This document shows positions 38,439-53,400 of a DNA stretch of 64,000 bases, piece by piece. This stretch comes from Plutella xylostella (taxonomy: Eukaryota > Arthropoda > Insecta > Lepidoptera > Plutellidae). The position numbers and the translations under genes are program-made. The DNA lies in contig NC_064012.1 in the NCBI RefSeq assembly GCF_932276165.1, positions 6,703,501 to 6,767,500 of the forward strand, given 5' to 3'. The notes under the pieces are model-generated. The model was not told the origin of the DNA. It saw only the letters and a list, made by a program, of their open reading frames with translations, and did not search any database. Positions within the stretch are counted from its first letter, which is position 1; each line of letters begins with the position of its first letter.

Positions 38439-41400
38439 TTACTTCTCTTTCTCCTTCTCCTTGTCGGCCTCCTTCTCCTTCTCGTTCTCCTTCTCGTTTT
38501 CCTTCTCCTTCTCCTTCACCGGCTCCTTCTCGGCCTCTTTCTCCTTTTCCTTCTCTTCGGCCTGGAACACCAATAGTCAGTATTTAAGACACAAATATTT
38601 TGAAATCTATAAATATGTAAATATATTTTTGAGAAAATATCATAAGCTGGCACGAAGTCAAAGAAAGAAGAGTGGATATCTCTCTTCGGGCCCTATATCC
38701 TTGATTAGGGATCCCAGAACCAGACGAAGAGAAGAGGAATTCAAACTGTATAAACTAAACGGCAATGGTCGTGTTGTACAAGGAATTAAAAGAACTGGCT
38801 TATTATGACAGACCGCGGTGGCGGGAACTACACCAAAAAGAGCAAGGCTCTTCAATTTAAGAAGAAGAAACTAAAGTTGTGTGCCAAACACCAAACCAAA
38901 CAGCAACCCACCTTTCCCTTCTCGGGTTCCTCCGGCTCGGGCTCCTTCGGCTTGGGCAGATGGGGGTTGAGGTCGAGCGTGGTGCAGATCTCCTCCCAGT
39001 CGGGGAAGGCGCGCTCCTTGACGCGGTTCACCAGCGCGCCGAGGTTGGGGAACACGTCCGTGATGGCGTCGCGCAGCGGCTGCGACACCGCCTTGTCGAT
39101 GAAGCGGAGTTGCGCCAGGTTGGCGAACGCGACGATGTCCAGCTGTGGAGGTGACGGTTGAGATTGTAGATGTTTCACAATGACGGTAGAACTGGTCCAC
39201 TGATTAAAAGTGGCCCAGCGTGCTACGAGTATGAAGAGAGCTATGCTTGTGGTTTCTCTGATAGATCTTATCAGAAGTGAGGCCGAAGACCGAGTGTTGT
39301 GGCGCTCCTTGAGAAAGGCTATGTCCAGCAGTGGATGATTATTTTCTGATGATGTTTTTTTGCTTTGACACCATTTTATGAAAGAGTGTTCAAACGAGAG
39401 TGTTTTCTATTATCTCTTGCATGTCGACGTAAACCGATGCTTAAACCAAAGTTACTTTTAATCTTATGTCCAGATACAGTGGTCTTCCAAATACCGCAGG
39501 TCCTTACCAGAGTGGGTTCTTCGCCGAAGAAGTATGGCCTGTCAGAGAGCAGGTCAGACAGGGCCCGCAGGTCGTTCTTGCCGAACTCCATGATCTCGTC
39601 CTGGGTGTGAACGCCGATGCCGTGCGCCTTCGCCTTCTTCAGACCCTGGAAACAAAGCACCAAGTTTTGTCAGCATGTTTTCACTGGTCAGATTTAATCG
39701 GCCCAGCAATCGGACTCGACATTCGACCGAAGGTGAAATGAAATCTTGGCATATTTTATGACTCTGGAATCAAACTACTACGAGTGTCAAACTTCTACAT
39801 AGGTACGACTCTATCTTACAGTAGAAAAGCCGCTATACAGAACCCTATCTCCATATTCTTCCGGAAAATCTAAAACGAAACTAACAAGAGGAAGGAGGAA
39901 GCTCGATGATATACAATTTGATCAAACGGTAACTTTGTTGATAGACAGTTATGGAATATCCTGTAACTGTAAGTACGCTCTTCATTTTCCGGTCAGCGGG
40001 GGGAGTTTTATTCAATTCCGATCACCCTGTTTCGGGCTAAATTATTACTCCTTTGTTCTTTGTCATCCCCTTCGCTGAATTGTATTAAATAACCATTCAG
40101 TCCTATTTGTGATGTTAGAGTTTTAATGAGTTATTGTCTGTTGTTTAATATTGATTAAATGCTGTAAGTACAAGTGAAAATAGATGACGTGGTGCACTGA
40201 AACAAATTGGAAAATAGTCGATAGTCTGCAACAGCTTTAAATATTGGTTACGTATTTAATAACGATACGATTTAGCAGCCTATTATAATAATGACATACT
40301 CGTTGGTATACATTATGCTACGCCACCTGCTCTCATTCCGAACAATATTACAGTAACCTAGGCCTTCGTTAATATTTTAACAAGGTTGTGTAATCAAGTG
40401 CTAGGGGAAAATGGCCACTTCAAAAGCTCCGACGGTATAATTAAGTGTTGTCGATGTTGTAGGGTGGAAAGTGATGGATGAGGCTCGATTAGATATTTTA
40501 AGAGTAAAATACAGCAGAAAGTACATAGGGAATGTAACAATCAACTGGATGTTTTAAATTCAACTCACGAACAAAACAGACAACACCGACTCCGCCCAAC
40601 TCGAGCAAGGAAATTAATTAGTCTCAATTTGAGATGCAGTTTCGCTAACTTACCCACTACAAACTGCCTGTTAAATACGATACAACGAGGTATTAAAAGC
40701 GAAGTTCGGAACGTCAGAAACAAACTATTTTTAATTAGTTTGAAAAACATCCAGTTATTTTTAAATTATTTTCATTAGTGTACGATATTGGATATTCCAG
40801 TGCTTGTTTGAGTTGTTCGTACAGTTTATTTTATTTACCGGCGGATATCGGATATTCCTGTGAATTGTTTGTAAATAATGAGAAATTTATTTTCAACCGC
40901 CGCGATGTTATCATGTCTTTGTTATTTTTCTAATAAGGGTAATAAAACGAACAGCAACATGGAATGAAACATGATATTCCAATGACTACACACTAACGAG
41001 TTCAAAGATGTCTGAAGAAATGTTGTAATATGTAACTCGATACGCACACATTGAACAAGTGCAGTAGTTGAGTACTTGGTTTACGGGCAGCTACTTCGGA
41101 TAATCAGGCGCGGCGCTGCAGTTGGAACGACCGAACACGCAATCCGACTCAATAGTCACATCATAATGATCAGGGCCAACCCTGGCCAACCTCATTCATG
41201 TCTTAAGTGCCGCAATCAGAGCTTTTTCGATAATGAAGAAAGAAAAAAAACAATCGCTGGGCGCTCGGTGCGTGAACTGTTGCTCCGAGTTGATTGATGT
41301 ATTGATGACAAAGTCATTGTGCCAGTTAAATGCAGTGTTTTGTCGTGGAGTTGTGGCCCGGCGCTTCTTGGTAGCTGGTAGAGTAGTTGATACATATTTA

Positions 41401-44400
41401 AACTGTATGTATATTATTGTATAGGTACAGTCATTATTCCACAACGACGGGTAAATGAGTTAGAAGTGAATATATTTGGACGCCCACCGGCCCTTTGTGC
41501 CAGACACTCAAGATAGCCGGCCACTAGTGACGCAGGGACAAGGTAGTGATTTGAGGATTATGATATTTGTGACGCACCTATGGATAGGTATATCCAGCAT
41601 ATGGAGCGCCTTATACGACAGCATACGACAAAATATGGCAAAAGGTATCCGTGGCGCTTGCTCTCGGAGGCGTGCGATGTTCTTTGTTCCAGCAGATGGT
41701 GATGACGCATCACACTCACACAACTCTTACCACCTAAAGACATTCAGATACCTCAACAAAAACAAAGAAAGCCCCCACCATGCGTCCAGAAGTGAACTTC
41801 TAACCACCTAAAGACTTCCAAATATCCCAACAAAAACAAAAGAAGCGCTCACCTTGCGTCCAGAAGTGAACTTGTAGCAGAAGTTGAGCAGCGAGTTGGG
41901 CACGCGGGTGTTGAGCGCGCTCTGCAGGTTCACCTGGTAGCCCTTGAGCACGCTCTCGGGGTACTTGGCGCGCCACCACAGGATCACCCACGACAGGTGG
42001 TTCTCGATCATCGAGATCATAGCGTGCGAGATCACGCGCTGTTCCGGAGTCAAGCCTGGAAGACGAATTATGGGTTAGTTCTTGATTATACTGTGATACT
42101 GTGGAGTTTGACTAGAAAGTTAAGTAAATGGTTAAAATATAAGTATACGAACTAAATCAATATCAACAGGTTTAAATCTTAAATAAATCCGTACCAAGCA
42201 GCAGTATATAAGTGTTGCCTCTCTGAGGGCCACGAGATGAATGGGCGCCTGCGCGAACGAGAAGCGCTTACAATGACGTAGAAAAACATTTTCTACCTTA
42301 GAATAAAATGTAATTTTCCAGTGAAAATTTTATTAATTTCTATCATGTTTTATTACTAAGCTTATATTTTTATTAAAAATTCTTAGAATAAAGAGCTTTA
42401 TTAAAGTAATTCTTTGAAGTAGAATGGCAATTAAAATATGAAAATGGTTTTTCTCTCTTAATTAGTCTCTTGTACTTTTTAAATCCCCTTATTCTTCATT
42501 TACAATGCAAGATGGTAGGTGTTAAAAACTATATTTTTTTAAACAATGACAGACAATCACGCCTCTACTGTAATCCGTTAAGTAGGTACGTGTATTTACT
42601 GACCCATCTTTAAAAATCCGATTTATTATGAGTAAGCTTTATATTTGAATTCGTTGAAATTATAAAATATCATATTCGCACGCCGCGCGGTGTTACTGTT
42701 CATGTGAAACATAATATGTGACCACAATACGTAAATGTGAACATGAAATTCAATATAATTAACTGTACATTATTAATATCAGCATTGTGGAATTATATAC
42801 TATCGAAGTAATAACATTATTTTAATGTATTCAGCAAGGTAATGGAGTTAAAACACATCCAACCCTTAGACACTGGACAACCGACAGAGGTCGTGTGAGA
42901 ATATTATTGGCTGATGATACAACTTACAACTAACTGTGGTATAAGTTCGAGAACGAATACGGCACAGTTTAAACGATATACCGGTATTATTCTGTAAGTA
43001 TATTATATTTTGTTCTGATCTTAATTTGTCATTGTTACCCACCGTTTGTATTCTTCCCCTCAGAATCAATACTTTCACGACTATCACGAGTAACGAAAAA
43101 GTACCAGCGGCATAGAACGGCAATAAAAAACTATACTTAATAAGTTCAGTACATTAAAACGAAGCAAGAAGCGAAAAATATGCTGTAACAGGGTTGTTGC
43201 AAAGACAGACAAATAAAAATAATCAATAACAGATAATCCGAAAGGTTTTAATGAACACGAAAATGGAAATTCTTAATCCGCACGGATTTACACGAACGTA
43301 AGCTTAAATAAAAGCTACAGAGAGAATAAGTGGATTAAAAAATACACAAATGAAAAATTAAATCGCGCGCCAGCGCCCGATCCACCGTGCATACTTGATT
43401 ACTCCCCAGCGCACTGATATTGAATTTGTCGGATGCAAATCTAGACGGAGAGCGCAAAGAATACTAAATAAAGTTTTCGTCTGCATATTTGTGTTGCAGG
43501 GTGCACTAGACAGGAGGGTGTGTGGGGGGGAGATTCGGAACCGAAACTCTCAAGCAGTGGAGTTGAAGTACCGAGTCAACAGGTTGAGGAAGCCGGCCGC
43601 GCATATAGCGGAGGCTAAGAAACCAGACGACAGGAGATAAAACTTTGTAGTATTAAAGAAACCTAAAATGTGTTTCAAGACTTGTAAAATTAATCAGCTA
43701 TGAAAACCCATAAAACACGGACGACTCTTAAAACCTTACGATTGACGTCATACCTAAATAATGGATGGACACAGCGAATCCTGGTAACTTACCGGCGTCC
43801 AAGTCCTTGCCGAACTTGTCGGAGAGCTCCTTGATGATGAAGGAGCTGTCAGCGATCTCTTCACCGTTCAACTCGACAAACGGAAGCTGCCCCTTCTTGG
43901 ATCGGAACTTCGCCTTATGATCCACGTTCTGCAACAACGTACATTTTTATTCACAAACCTAGTTTCCATAATTAGTTTCAGTTCAATAGTTGATGAGAGT
44001 ATTGTTCAGAGTACCGAGAGCTGGCGAGTGGGCGTGTTCGGAATATAGAATCAACTCACAATTGTTAGCAGGCAATATGATTAAATAGGTGGGTAGTTCG
44101 CTAATGCCTCACATAGCAAACGCTAGCAGCAATTGCAGCCCGGGCAGAGCTAAAGGGGGCGCAACACCCTCCTCCCACGTGTAACAGGAATCTGTTTAAT
44201 ATCGCATAGCACAGTGATATTCATATTTCCATTTCAATTCCTGAAATAGACTATTTCAGTATTGCTGAAAGCCTCTCTGAATGCACGAGCAATATTTCCA
44301 GAAATAAAATCAAACTAGCAAATCTGCGAATTATGTCAATTAACCGAAAATAGAAATAGATCGCGAGGGTAGGTTATTTGCGATATTATTTTAGGGCGGG

Positions 44401-47400
44401 ACAATATTAAACTAGCACGTTTATTGATTTCAATATAGAATTTCAAAATTCAGTGTCGTGTTTGTCTTGAAATAACTAAATACATTATGTTTAGGCTAAC
44501 ATGTTATGGAAATCATGGTGGATGTCAATAAATGACCGGACAATTGATTACGGGGGGGGAGGGATTTCCTATATTCTCTTCTCGATAGATAAGTATGATT
44601 AATCTGTTTCTAGCTTCTTGGTTTTTCAAAATGGCCTAGCAGTACGCTTGAAGCAAGCGCGTTAACCACGACCTACATGATTTCAAAATGTGTCACGCAA
44701 CCGCTAAAGGTGCGTAAGGTTCGCTCGCGACATGTTCAGATGGCTCACGCCAAGTTCACTCAAAAACTATGATTAGAAACTATCTTTATTTCGTTGAATG
44801 AAATGTACCGAATCCATTACAACTTTCGTTACTTTTTTGCTTTAAGCTAGTAGAGTAGCCCTCCAGGTATCGTATTCACGCCATCCCAGTGTTAGCGTTA
44901 CCGAAGCTGACAAATTATCGTAAACAATCAATATCGCATAATAGTAAACCTGCAATTTATCATTTTAATTGGAGCTTTATTATTATTATGTATAGTAACT
45001 TTAATTTCCTAATGCAAAGGACCGCACACTGTCACGCCAAAATGCAAGTAACAAAGCTCGTGGTAATTCCTATCATTTCATCAAGGTGCTAAAGTGTCTG
45101 GTTCTGACATCAATTAATGGAAGCGGGCACCTCGTTGAACGCTGGCATATAATCATAATGGGTTGGTAACAGCCCGTCGGTAGCACGATACGGCCGAAGC
45201 CTCCCCAGACGGCGGCGGCAGCATATAGGATGCACGCTGTTAAATAGATGCGCTTTGACGTTGACGCAATATTCCGTGGAGGCAGGGAGGGGGTGTCGGG
45301 TGGAGGCTCCGCGTTGCCATGGCGACGGGCGGCGGGCGCCGGGCTTGCGCACCCGGCAGCTGTATTGATTTCGATTAGCGAGGTTCAGCGGCCGGCTATC
45401 ACCACCCTGCCTCCTCCCGCTGCAGCTCCTCTCACACTTGACACAAAAGCTACATATCTCACACTCGACCGCCCGGTGGAATCACCTCCCGGTGACAAAG
45501 CGAGCGTTTCATGAAGTTACTAACTTTTCTAGCTACATTAATAATACTAGATTAAATAGCGCATGTTTGCTTCAAACTTTCTGGCGCATCAAAGGCAGAG
45601 TTTTAATATTATATATCCGACATGGAGAAGTTTAAATGAAACTACATCCGAGCTCGCGGAAGGACTTTACGATATAGGTTTGTGGAAAGGATATTCCGGC
45701 TTTGAGTCAGACGAGCCTTTGAGTATTTCATAATTTAACTTTAATATTTGCAAAGCGAGACGAAACTCCATTTATCAAAGCAGAGAGATGACGATAAAAT
45801 TGACTATTAAATATTATAATAATCTACCTCAATAAATATGTGTGTTCCTATTTATCACTGCATGTAAGCGGGCAACTTTCAAACACCAATATACCGATCA
45901 ACCAACTAGTTAACTAGATACTATGCGAACTACTGAACAAATTGAGTTCAGCAATACTCTAGAACTTCGTGTTTGAATTCCATCCATTTTCAATACTAAC
46001 GAGCTATTCAGCGTAATATGATGGTTGTATCAATATTGAATTAGAAAATTTACCCTGAACATTGAGAGAGTTGAAACAGTTTGATTTGCGCAATAACTGA
46101 CCAAGATGAACGCTAAAATATATACATGTATATTAAATACTGTACTACGTAAGGTACTCGTAATGAATGACGATGATGCGGAAAAGTTGGGTTCACATCC
46201 AATGTACGCATACGTAATTTGATAAAAAATGGTTGCCACCTTATAGTCAATAGCCGAAAGGTGAAAATAGTGGCTATTTGCGTCAACCCAACGTTGGATT
46301 TGTTGTTTTTTAAAACACTATGACTAAACTAACGACTCATAACTCTGCTTGTATCCTACTTGTGAACACAATTAATTTAAAGAACACAAGAGATAATGAT
46401 GTCGCGCATACCAATGAAAGGGGTTGGAGGGGTGACAAAAAATTGCATACAATATATTTATTTAGAAGTTTTTTTTATTTCATTAATTTGTTTGTGCATT
46501 TTGTATCTCATGGTGTTTAAAGTACAGGTAGAAAAAATAAGAACAAGACATTTTGAAACTAATTATGAAAATAATTATCGCAATAAGATTCCTTAGCAGG
46601 AACAATACAATGAAAGTTTTCGCATCAGCAATAGTGACTAGTTTTGTATTTCAAAGAAACAACGCCAGCAGAAGATTAAAGCTTTATTTTAAGATTTTAA
46701 CTCACGTTTACAAACCTCTAAAAATAATAAGAGGCTAGAATATTAAACCTGAATTTTGAAATATACCAGGCAGGTATGTATTAAAATGTCATGGTAAAGA
46801 TATTATTATTATGTCACCAGACGATAGGATTTCTCTGGAAGAGGTGTCGCAGTGAAACCATCAGATCGTGAAGAGTCGTTCAACCATACATCGGTGCCTT
46901 ATTTATAGGGTTCCTTACTCTCTTACTGAGGAACCCGCACCACGAAGTTCACACACCAAATTTGGTTAAATAATTCCGATTATCATGTTTATACAATGCA
47001 TACTTGGAGAACCCTTATAGTCCTAGGTACAGCGTGGAAATATTATATTTATGTAGTACGCTAATCATGATAATGTTCATGAACAAGGTACATGAGACAA
47101 TGTTTTAAAAACAAATGAAAACATTCGCGTATTTTTTTAATAACTGTAGCATAGCTGTAATTTGTAACTTCCGCAATGCCGACATAACAGGAAATAAAGC
47201 CAAAAGTAAACAAAAGTTTCTAAATTAAGTAAGACATTTAGGAAAACTTATAAAGTAGTACTAACTTTCTTATATTTCAATTGTTTATTAATTACAATTA
47301 CAAACTTATAAAGACGACGTAAATATCGCTCGCATTAATTTTGATTGTCAGAATATAAATAAAAGTTTGGTTATCACTTTTTTTTCGACTACCCTCGCGA

Positions 47401-50400
47401 TTTAGAGTTAAAAAAAACTTAACGGAACCCACCTGAAAGATGAACGGTTCAATACCACAGTACTTAATTCACTTAAGGCGCCGTCAGAGCGTAAATTGAT
47501 GTGGTTTTACCTTCCTAACCCACTCACGCTAAACACGATCGCCCCATCCCGCCTGCGGTGGCCGGGGCGTTGGAGGTAAAAGCAACTTGGCACACCTCTA
47601 AATATAAATAATGAAACCTAAACTAATTGAATCGAAACATGTATTTATAATACACCTAATACAGATACATAATAATATCTTCGTGAAAGATTAAAACCCT
47701 ACGATCCAACTACAACATATTTGCGATGGGAGTGGAGACGTATTTTTTATGTATTACTATCCGTCACCGTCTATCCTGTATCCGAAAATATGTAAGTATA
47801 AAAAAGATGGTGAAATCAACAAACTTTTTCCAATTCTTCAATACTTTTAATATAAGTAGCAATAATAAGTACCTACCTACTTCGATACAATATAAATGAT
47901 ATACTTATAGGTGTATAGGAGTGATGGAACGGACACAGGGTCGCACATTTTGAATATTCATAGCATCATGCATGTCGTCCATAATGTAATAAACGCGCCA
48001 TGTTTGCTGCATGTTCCGCAAATAATGCAGGAATAATGAGGCGATGCGCCATATGCGTTTGTGACAATGTAATCACAACGACCACTGTGTAAAGCATTGG
48101 CATACCTAATACGTGTTGGAGGGTAACTCTTGCTTTGCAAAAAATGAAAGAACCAGAGTTGCTGTCATGCAAACAGGGGGCCTTATCGCGAAATCCAAAC
48201 ATTTACGAAGTACCCTAATTAGTGTCAAATTCAATACAATTTGCATCAGAAAGTCCTTGTAAAAATAAGTTCGCAATAGGTACTCTTAATTTCACTAGAT
48301 AGATACATAATTATCATAGCAGCGTTCCAAAACTAAAATTTTCATAAGTTAGAGTGAGTGGAACAGAAAACAACAGAGAATATCTATGGTAGACACTCTG
48401 CAACTGCAGACATTCTGAGTAATGGTCGAGAGCGCGAGTACACATTCATTTGCGACAAAATCCCTATAAAGCCCGCACTTTAAATACTAGAGCGCGGTAG
48501 TGTCTACTTTTTACATATTTTATGGTGATGCCGGGATCCGCCGCACCACTTAGGGGAACTCACTTAGTTTATGGTTTTCTTTTGTTTAAAAATAAGAAAG
48601 TAGACAGATTTCAGTATTTAAATTCTGCTAATGGTTTCAATGCGAAAGAAACGTGCCGGTTGGTTAGATACAGACTACAGTTGAGAAAATCGATTATAGA
48701 TTGTTTTATAAACTGTCGCACGAAGAAGCTATGAATGTATGAATACTTTTAACGTAAGTAGATTTTTTCGATTTTTTAATAATTATGTTTGTACATAGCG
48801 AGCCGTACCAGTTCCAGTTTTTTTAATTCAACTCAATACATCCACCCGCTTCTGTACAAACGACAAAGTGATCTTATAAGGCTTACGTTTACTGTTTTGT
48901 GTACGGAACCCAAAAAATAATAGATCTAAAAAAATAAGAACGCAATTCGAATCCTTTTAAACAGGGTATTTACACTTAACTACAAAACCCAAAAAGTTTA
49001 ACTTTTAATCACAGTTGTAAAAAAAAGTTCGGAAGTTTAAATTCATGTGTTTTATTCAAACTTTTTCCGTGTTCTCTCCTAAAATAACGATAACAATGCT
49101 ACATTTTCAAAGCGGTATTAAAAAGTTAAGTTTCAGGTTGAATTTGTAGCCATTAAAAAGTTATCAACTTATCACAGTTGAAATGGTTTCACAAAAATAA
49201 TAAAAGCACTGAAATATCAATTTACGATCTTATTTCTTTATACAATATATGTAGAGTCTTAGCCATCGAATCAATATGCTTGCTCCAGCACTATACGTAC
49301 TGACAGAGTCTTATCTAGCTCATTACGGGCTAATTGCATACAATCCTTTGTATAAGCTTATAGCTTCGATCTAACTCTAAAAGCGAATCAAATCAGTACA
49401 GCTTCGGGCCATTTTCATGTAATTAGCTGAAACCACAACAATGGAACATCGAAATAGCGTAAATCGCTTCGTTCCATTTTCGCAGTCGACAGGGCTATGC
49501 ATAAACCCCATTTCCATCCAATCCAATTAGGAAATTTGAGGTGGGACATTTATTGAAATGAATGTCTGTGGCCTTTGACCACGGCTAGGAGATCACCGTA
49601 ATTAGCTCTTTATATAATTTTGTGCTACCTAATATTCAACTGAGTATACTCAGTATCCTTGTCAAAATGAAGATAGGTATATCGTAAATTTAGAAAGTTA
49701 TATTTAGACACACCACGACATAGCAGGGATTGAGCTTAGGATTTTTGAGTGCATGCATACTTTAGTAAGCATTGTCTTTTGCTACGTAGGTCTTACCTAA
49801 AAAAAATGGTCTACAGTTACAAATATTAACGGTTCATAGTCAGAAAGTACCGTTTAATACATCAATGTAGACTCGTAGACTCGTATAGTCTGTCGCGCGT
49901 CAATGTGCCTAGCCAGGTGTCCCTGATGGGAGCGCGGCGGCGTCCTGTTAGCACACTGACACACTCAATGAGCCAGGTAACAGGGGCAGCCCGCGCTCGT
50001 TCACCAATCACTAACTGAGTGCAACGGTGTGCTCGTCTGCTCACTTGATCGGCAAATTCAATCTTTCAACGGTTAAAATCAAAACGGTCGCGGGGATGCG
50101 TAGTAAATTTCGTGTCCGTGCAAACGCAAACTTAGCGGGAAAATAAAGGAGCGTGAGCGTCTTTTGTGATGAGGGCGCGTGGTGAGGTTAGCTATTGTGC
50201 GTCTGGTCATTTTTGGCTCCGTATTTAATGGTCTTATTCTTAATTTTGTGTAATGGTGTTATAAACCATCACATAAATACTACGACCTACTGGTGACTGG
50301 TCTAATGGCGGCCACTGACATATCACGAACGCTTTAATTACCTAGACGCCAGAGTTAAAAAGCCGTCCATGAAGCAAGACTCCATTGGGATTAATTTACT

Positions 50401-53400
50401 AAGAAGATGTCCCCCCTGAAGCGTTCCTCCCACGCTAGGTTCGCCTCCCAGTGGACTCCTCTTAACGGCTATCTGTTCCTCGGCAGATATGACAAGCTCA
50501 CTACAGCTGTAGCAATTTTCAGATATTAATTAACATCGATGTCGGCAACCTTACGGAATTTTGAGTGATGACCCCATTTCTCGTAAGATCAATCTGAGAA
50601 ACTCCGATCATATACCTACTATATCTGTCTTCATGGCTGTCTGCAGTTTTTTTTTGTTTTGCATCATACATGATCAATGGCTGGATGCATTATTTTGTTG
50701 GAGACTTTTATCTTCAGTTCAGCCTTGTGTAATAACCGAACAGAATATCTAGTAATTATTAATGTACCGTCCATTTGCGGGAAGCGAGGCCCGAGAGCTT
50801 ACATCTCTTTGAATGTAGATAGCATAGTATAGATGTAGTTGGTATAAGTAGATGTGTTGGTAGTTAGGCTAGGTCGATCCCGGGCCGGGCGGCGGGCAGC
50901 GGCACTTTACACTAGTGTGCGTTACCTGGCGTGGCGCAGACAAGGGGCCACTCCATTATCTCACGATAACTAATCCTCGCCCTCTTCACTTCCCCCCTAT
51001 CCCTTTAAGCCGTAAAAAACATTTTTCATACATCGTTGTTAATCTAGTACTGGTAAATCTATTCAAAACTTAATTCGACCATAGTGATAGAGTAGCACGT
51101 CCGGACGCCCCCATATCGACATCAGAACAATTAATTGATGTAACTTTTTAACTGGCATAGCGCTCAATGACGACAGTGTCGAAGGAATGTAATAGAAAGG
51201 TCACATAGGATTGCTTATGTTGTAAGTTATAAGTGGGGGCGGCTTGCGAGACGGGGGTCGGCGGCCGCGAGGGCTTCGACCCAGCGAGCGGCGGCGGCGG
51301 CGGCGGCGCATGCGTAGCCCGCGCGGCCCGGCCATCGACCAGCACCCCCCTGCGCCCGCACCCCTGCGCCGCCACCCCACCCCACACACCACACACATAA
51401 TCATACTAATATCTAGCGATTATGACAGCCGCCTGCTTCATTGATATGTCAGGCGAAATACTTATTTGGAAAGGCTGTCCAAGTATCCTCAAGGCTCGGG
51501 AGTCGATGGAAATTATTTAATGTATGAATGAAGTTGTTAATGAATATGATTTAACCATCCATTAAGCTCGTCCATAATATTTAAGTATTAGTGTTTGTTT
51601 AGATTCATCATTTTTCAAGCATGTGTTCACTTTTTATTCCAGCATTTTCCCACGGGATATTTTTTATAAACGAGAATTGAAATTTGAGTCACTGCGTAAA
51701 ATACCCTTCCACAGGTATCCTTTTATTGGATTTATGTAGGTCTGATAAAAGACGGGCGATTAAATCCTTTCTGATTTATAGTACTTCTTAGATTCGGAAT
51801 AGTTACAAAAAAGTTATATCTTGGCTTATTTCTTTCTGCCAACAGAAGATATTCTTCTCCTAGTATTGTAGTAGTTCCTAAATTATATTTACTATCATAA
51901 CAATCATGATCATTACCTAACAAAGTAAAAAAAATAGTAAATGAAACCATGCATCGACTATTGGTTAAAGTCTCAATTGTGAACAAAGGGAGTCCTTAGA
52001 TGAGTTAAGTAGGATTACTTTGGTACTTGGTTGCCTTTTGAGACTTTACGTGGGCCTGGCAGACGCTTGCAAAAGCTACAAGGCTACAAGTACCTAAGTG
52101 AAGAATTTCTTCCTCAAAGCAAAAGCAAAATTAATGAGCAGAAAATATTTTTATTTCTTGTTACATTTACTATGTACCTATCTATATAGATGAGCTATTA
52201 TAAATACGCTTTTTCATACAAAATTCTCTAGGTACAAAAATACGGAGTAAGGATGAAAGGCAGGAAAATAAATGTTAGCTTATTCACGTTTAGATTAGTT
52301 CGTAATCTGAAGTTGCCATGGCAAAAGGGAGCTTTGATGCTTTGAAATGAAAATAACTGACGAACCTGTCACCAATGTACAATCTTTAAAAATATATTGA
52401 GGATTTAATTGGCTAGGACTAGAGTTGTTGCCAAGGCTGACTAACAAAATTACTTTTCGAAGAATTACTTCCTTAAGTTAGGCTTACTTAATGACTCGTG
52501 AAAGGATCAATTAGGAAGTTTTCTTTCAGCGGATTATGGATTAAAAATTCAGTAGCTCGTAGTCTACTTTCTTTATGAAAGTTACTGTCTGAACCTGAAC
52601 AAATCCAAAATAACCATCACCGTCATAATGAATATACCCATTAAAATATGAATGACTGCAGCCGTTAGTCATAAAATATGAAATTGAAAGTTATTTAGGA
52701 AGCTTAAAGCGTAAATAAATGATAAGGGTATTCATTAACGCATCGTAAAGCTGAGCCAGTTCGATAAGGCGACATTCCGGGAGATAGCAGCGACACATCG
52801 CCGGGGACGACTACCTGCTCGGGGGTGGACTGTTATTACATTCGGGACTCTTTTATTTACATTGCGCTTTGGTCACTACCTCACAATTCATCAATCACCG
52901 ATTCATCGACGATATTCGGACGAATCGCGCGGAGTTCAAACAGTTATATTGTTTTGAATAGCGCCGAGCATATTATAAGAAAGAGAAGGAGGCTTCAATA
53001 AGAAGTTTTAGGTAGTGATGCGTATGTTTTTGTTAGTTTTCGCGTGCGGTTGCTTTGCTGGCCGGCGCACGTCACCGCCACACTCGGGAAAGTGCACGCA
53101 GCATACCGCTGCTGCATTATTTCATACCTCAGTGGGCCGACTCAATGCAGTTTCTCGTGCTCATTACAGTACGTGTGCGGCCTATGCATAAACTATAATC
53201 AATAGGTATACTCAAGCAACTATTCAACTACACTTTAAGACAGATGGTGAACATACAACTCACGTCGGAAACTCATTCTAAACTAGCGCGCTGTAACTGT
53301 AAACAAATTAAGATTATCGAATCAGGGCATAACCACGTTACGCACATGTTCCGTCGAGCGTAACTTGGTAAAATAACTTGGACGTTTGAAGAACATAGTT

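Noticed and set aside
38871..39200. Overlapping frames on both strands at fax exon 5
   Set aside because: High GC opens other frames; only the frame joined to the splice sites carries the metaxin-like sequence.
47500..47590. Partial inverted repeat (GGTTTTACCTTCC / GGAGGTAAAAGC)
   Set aside because: Arms are short and mismatched; not distinguishable from chance in AT-rich DNA with a GC patch.
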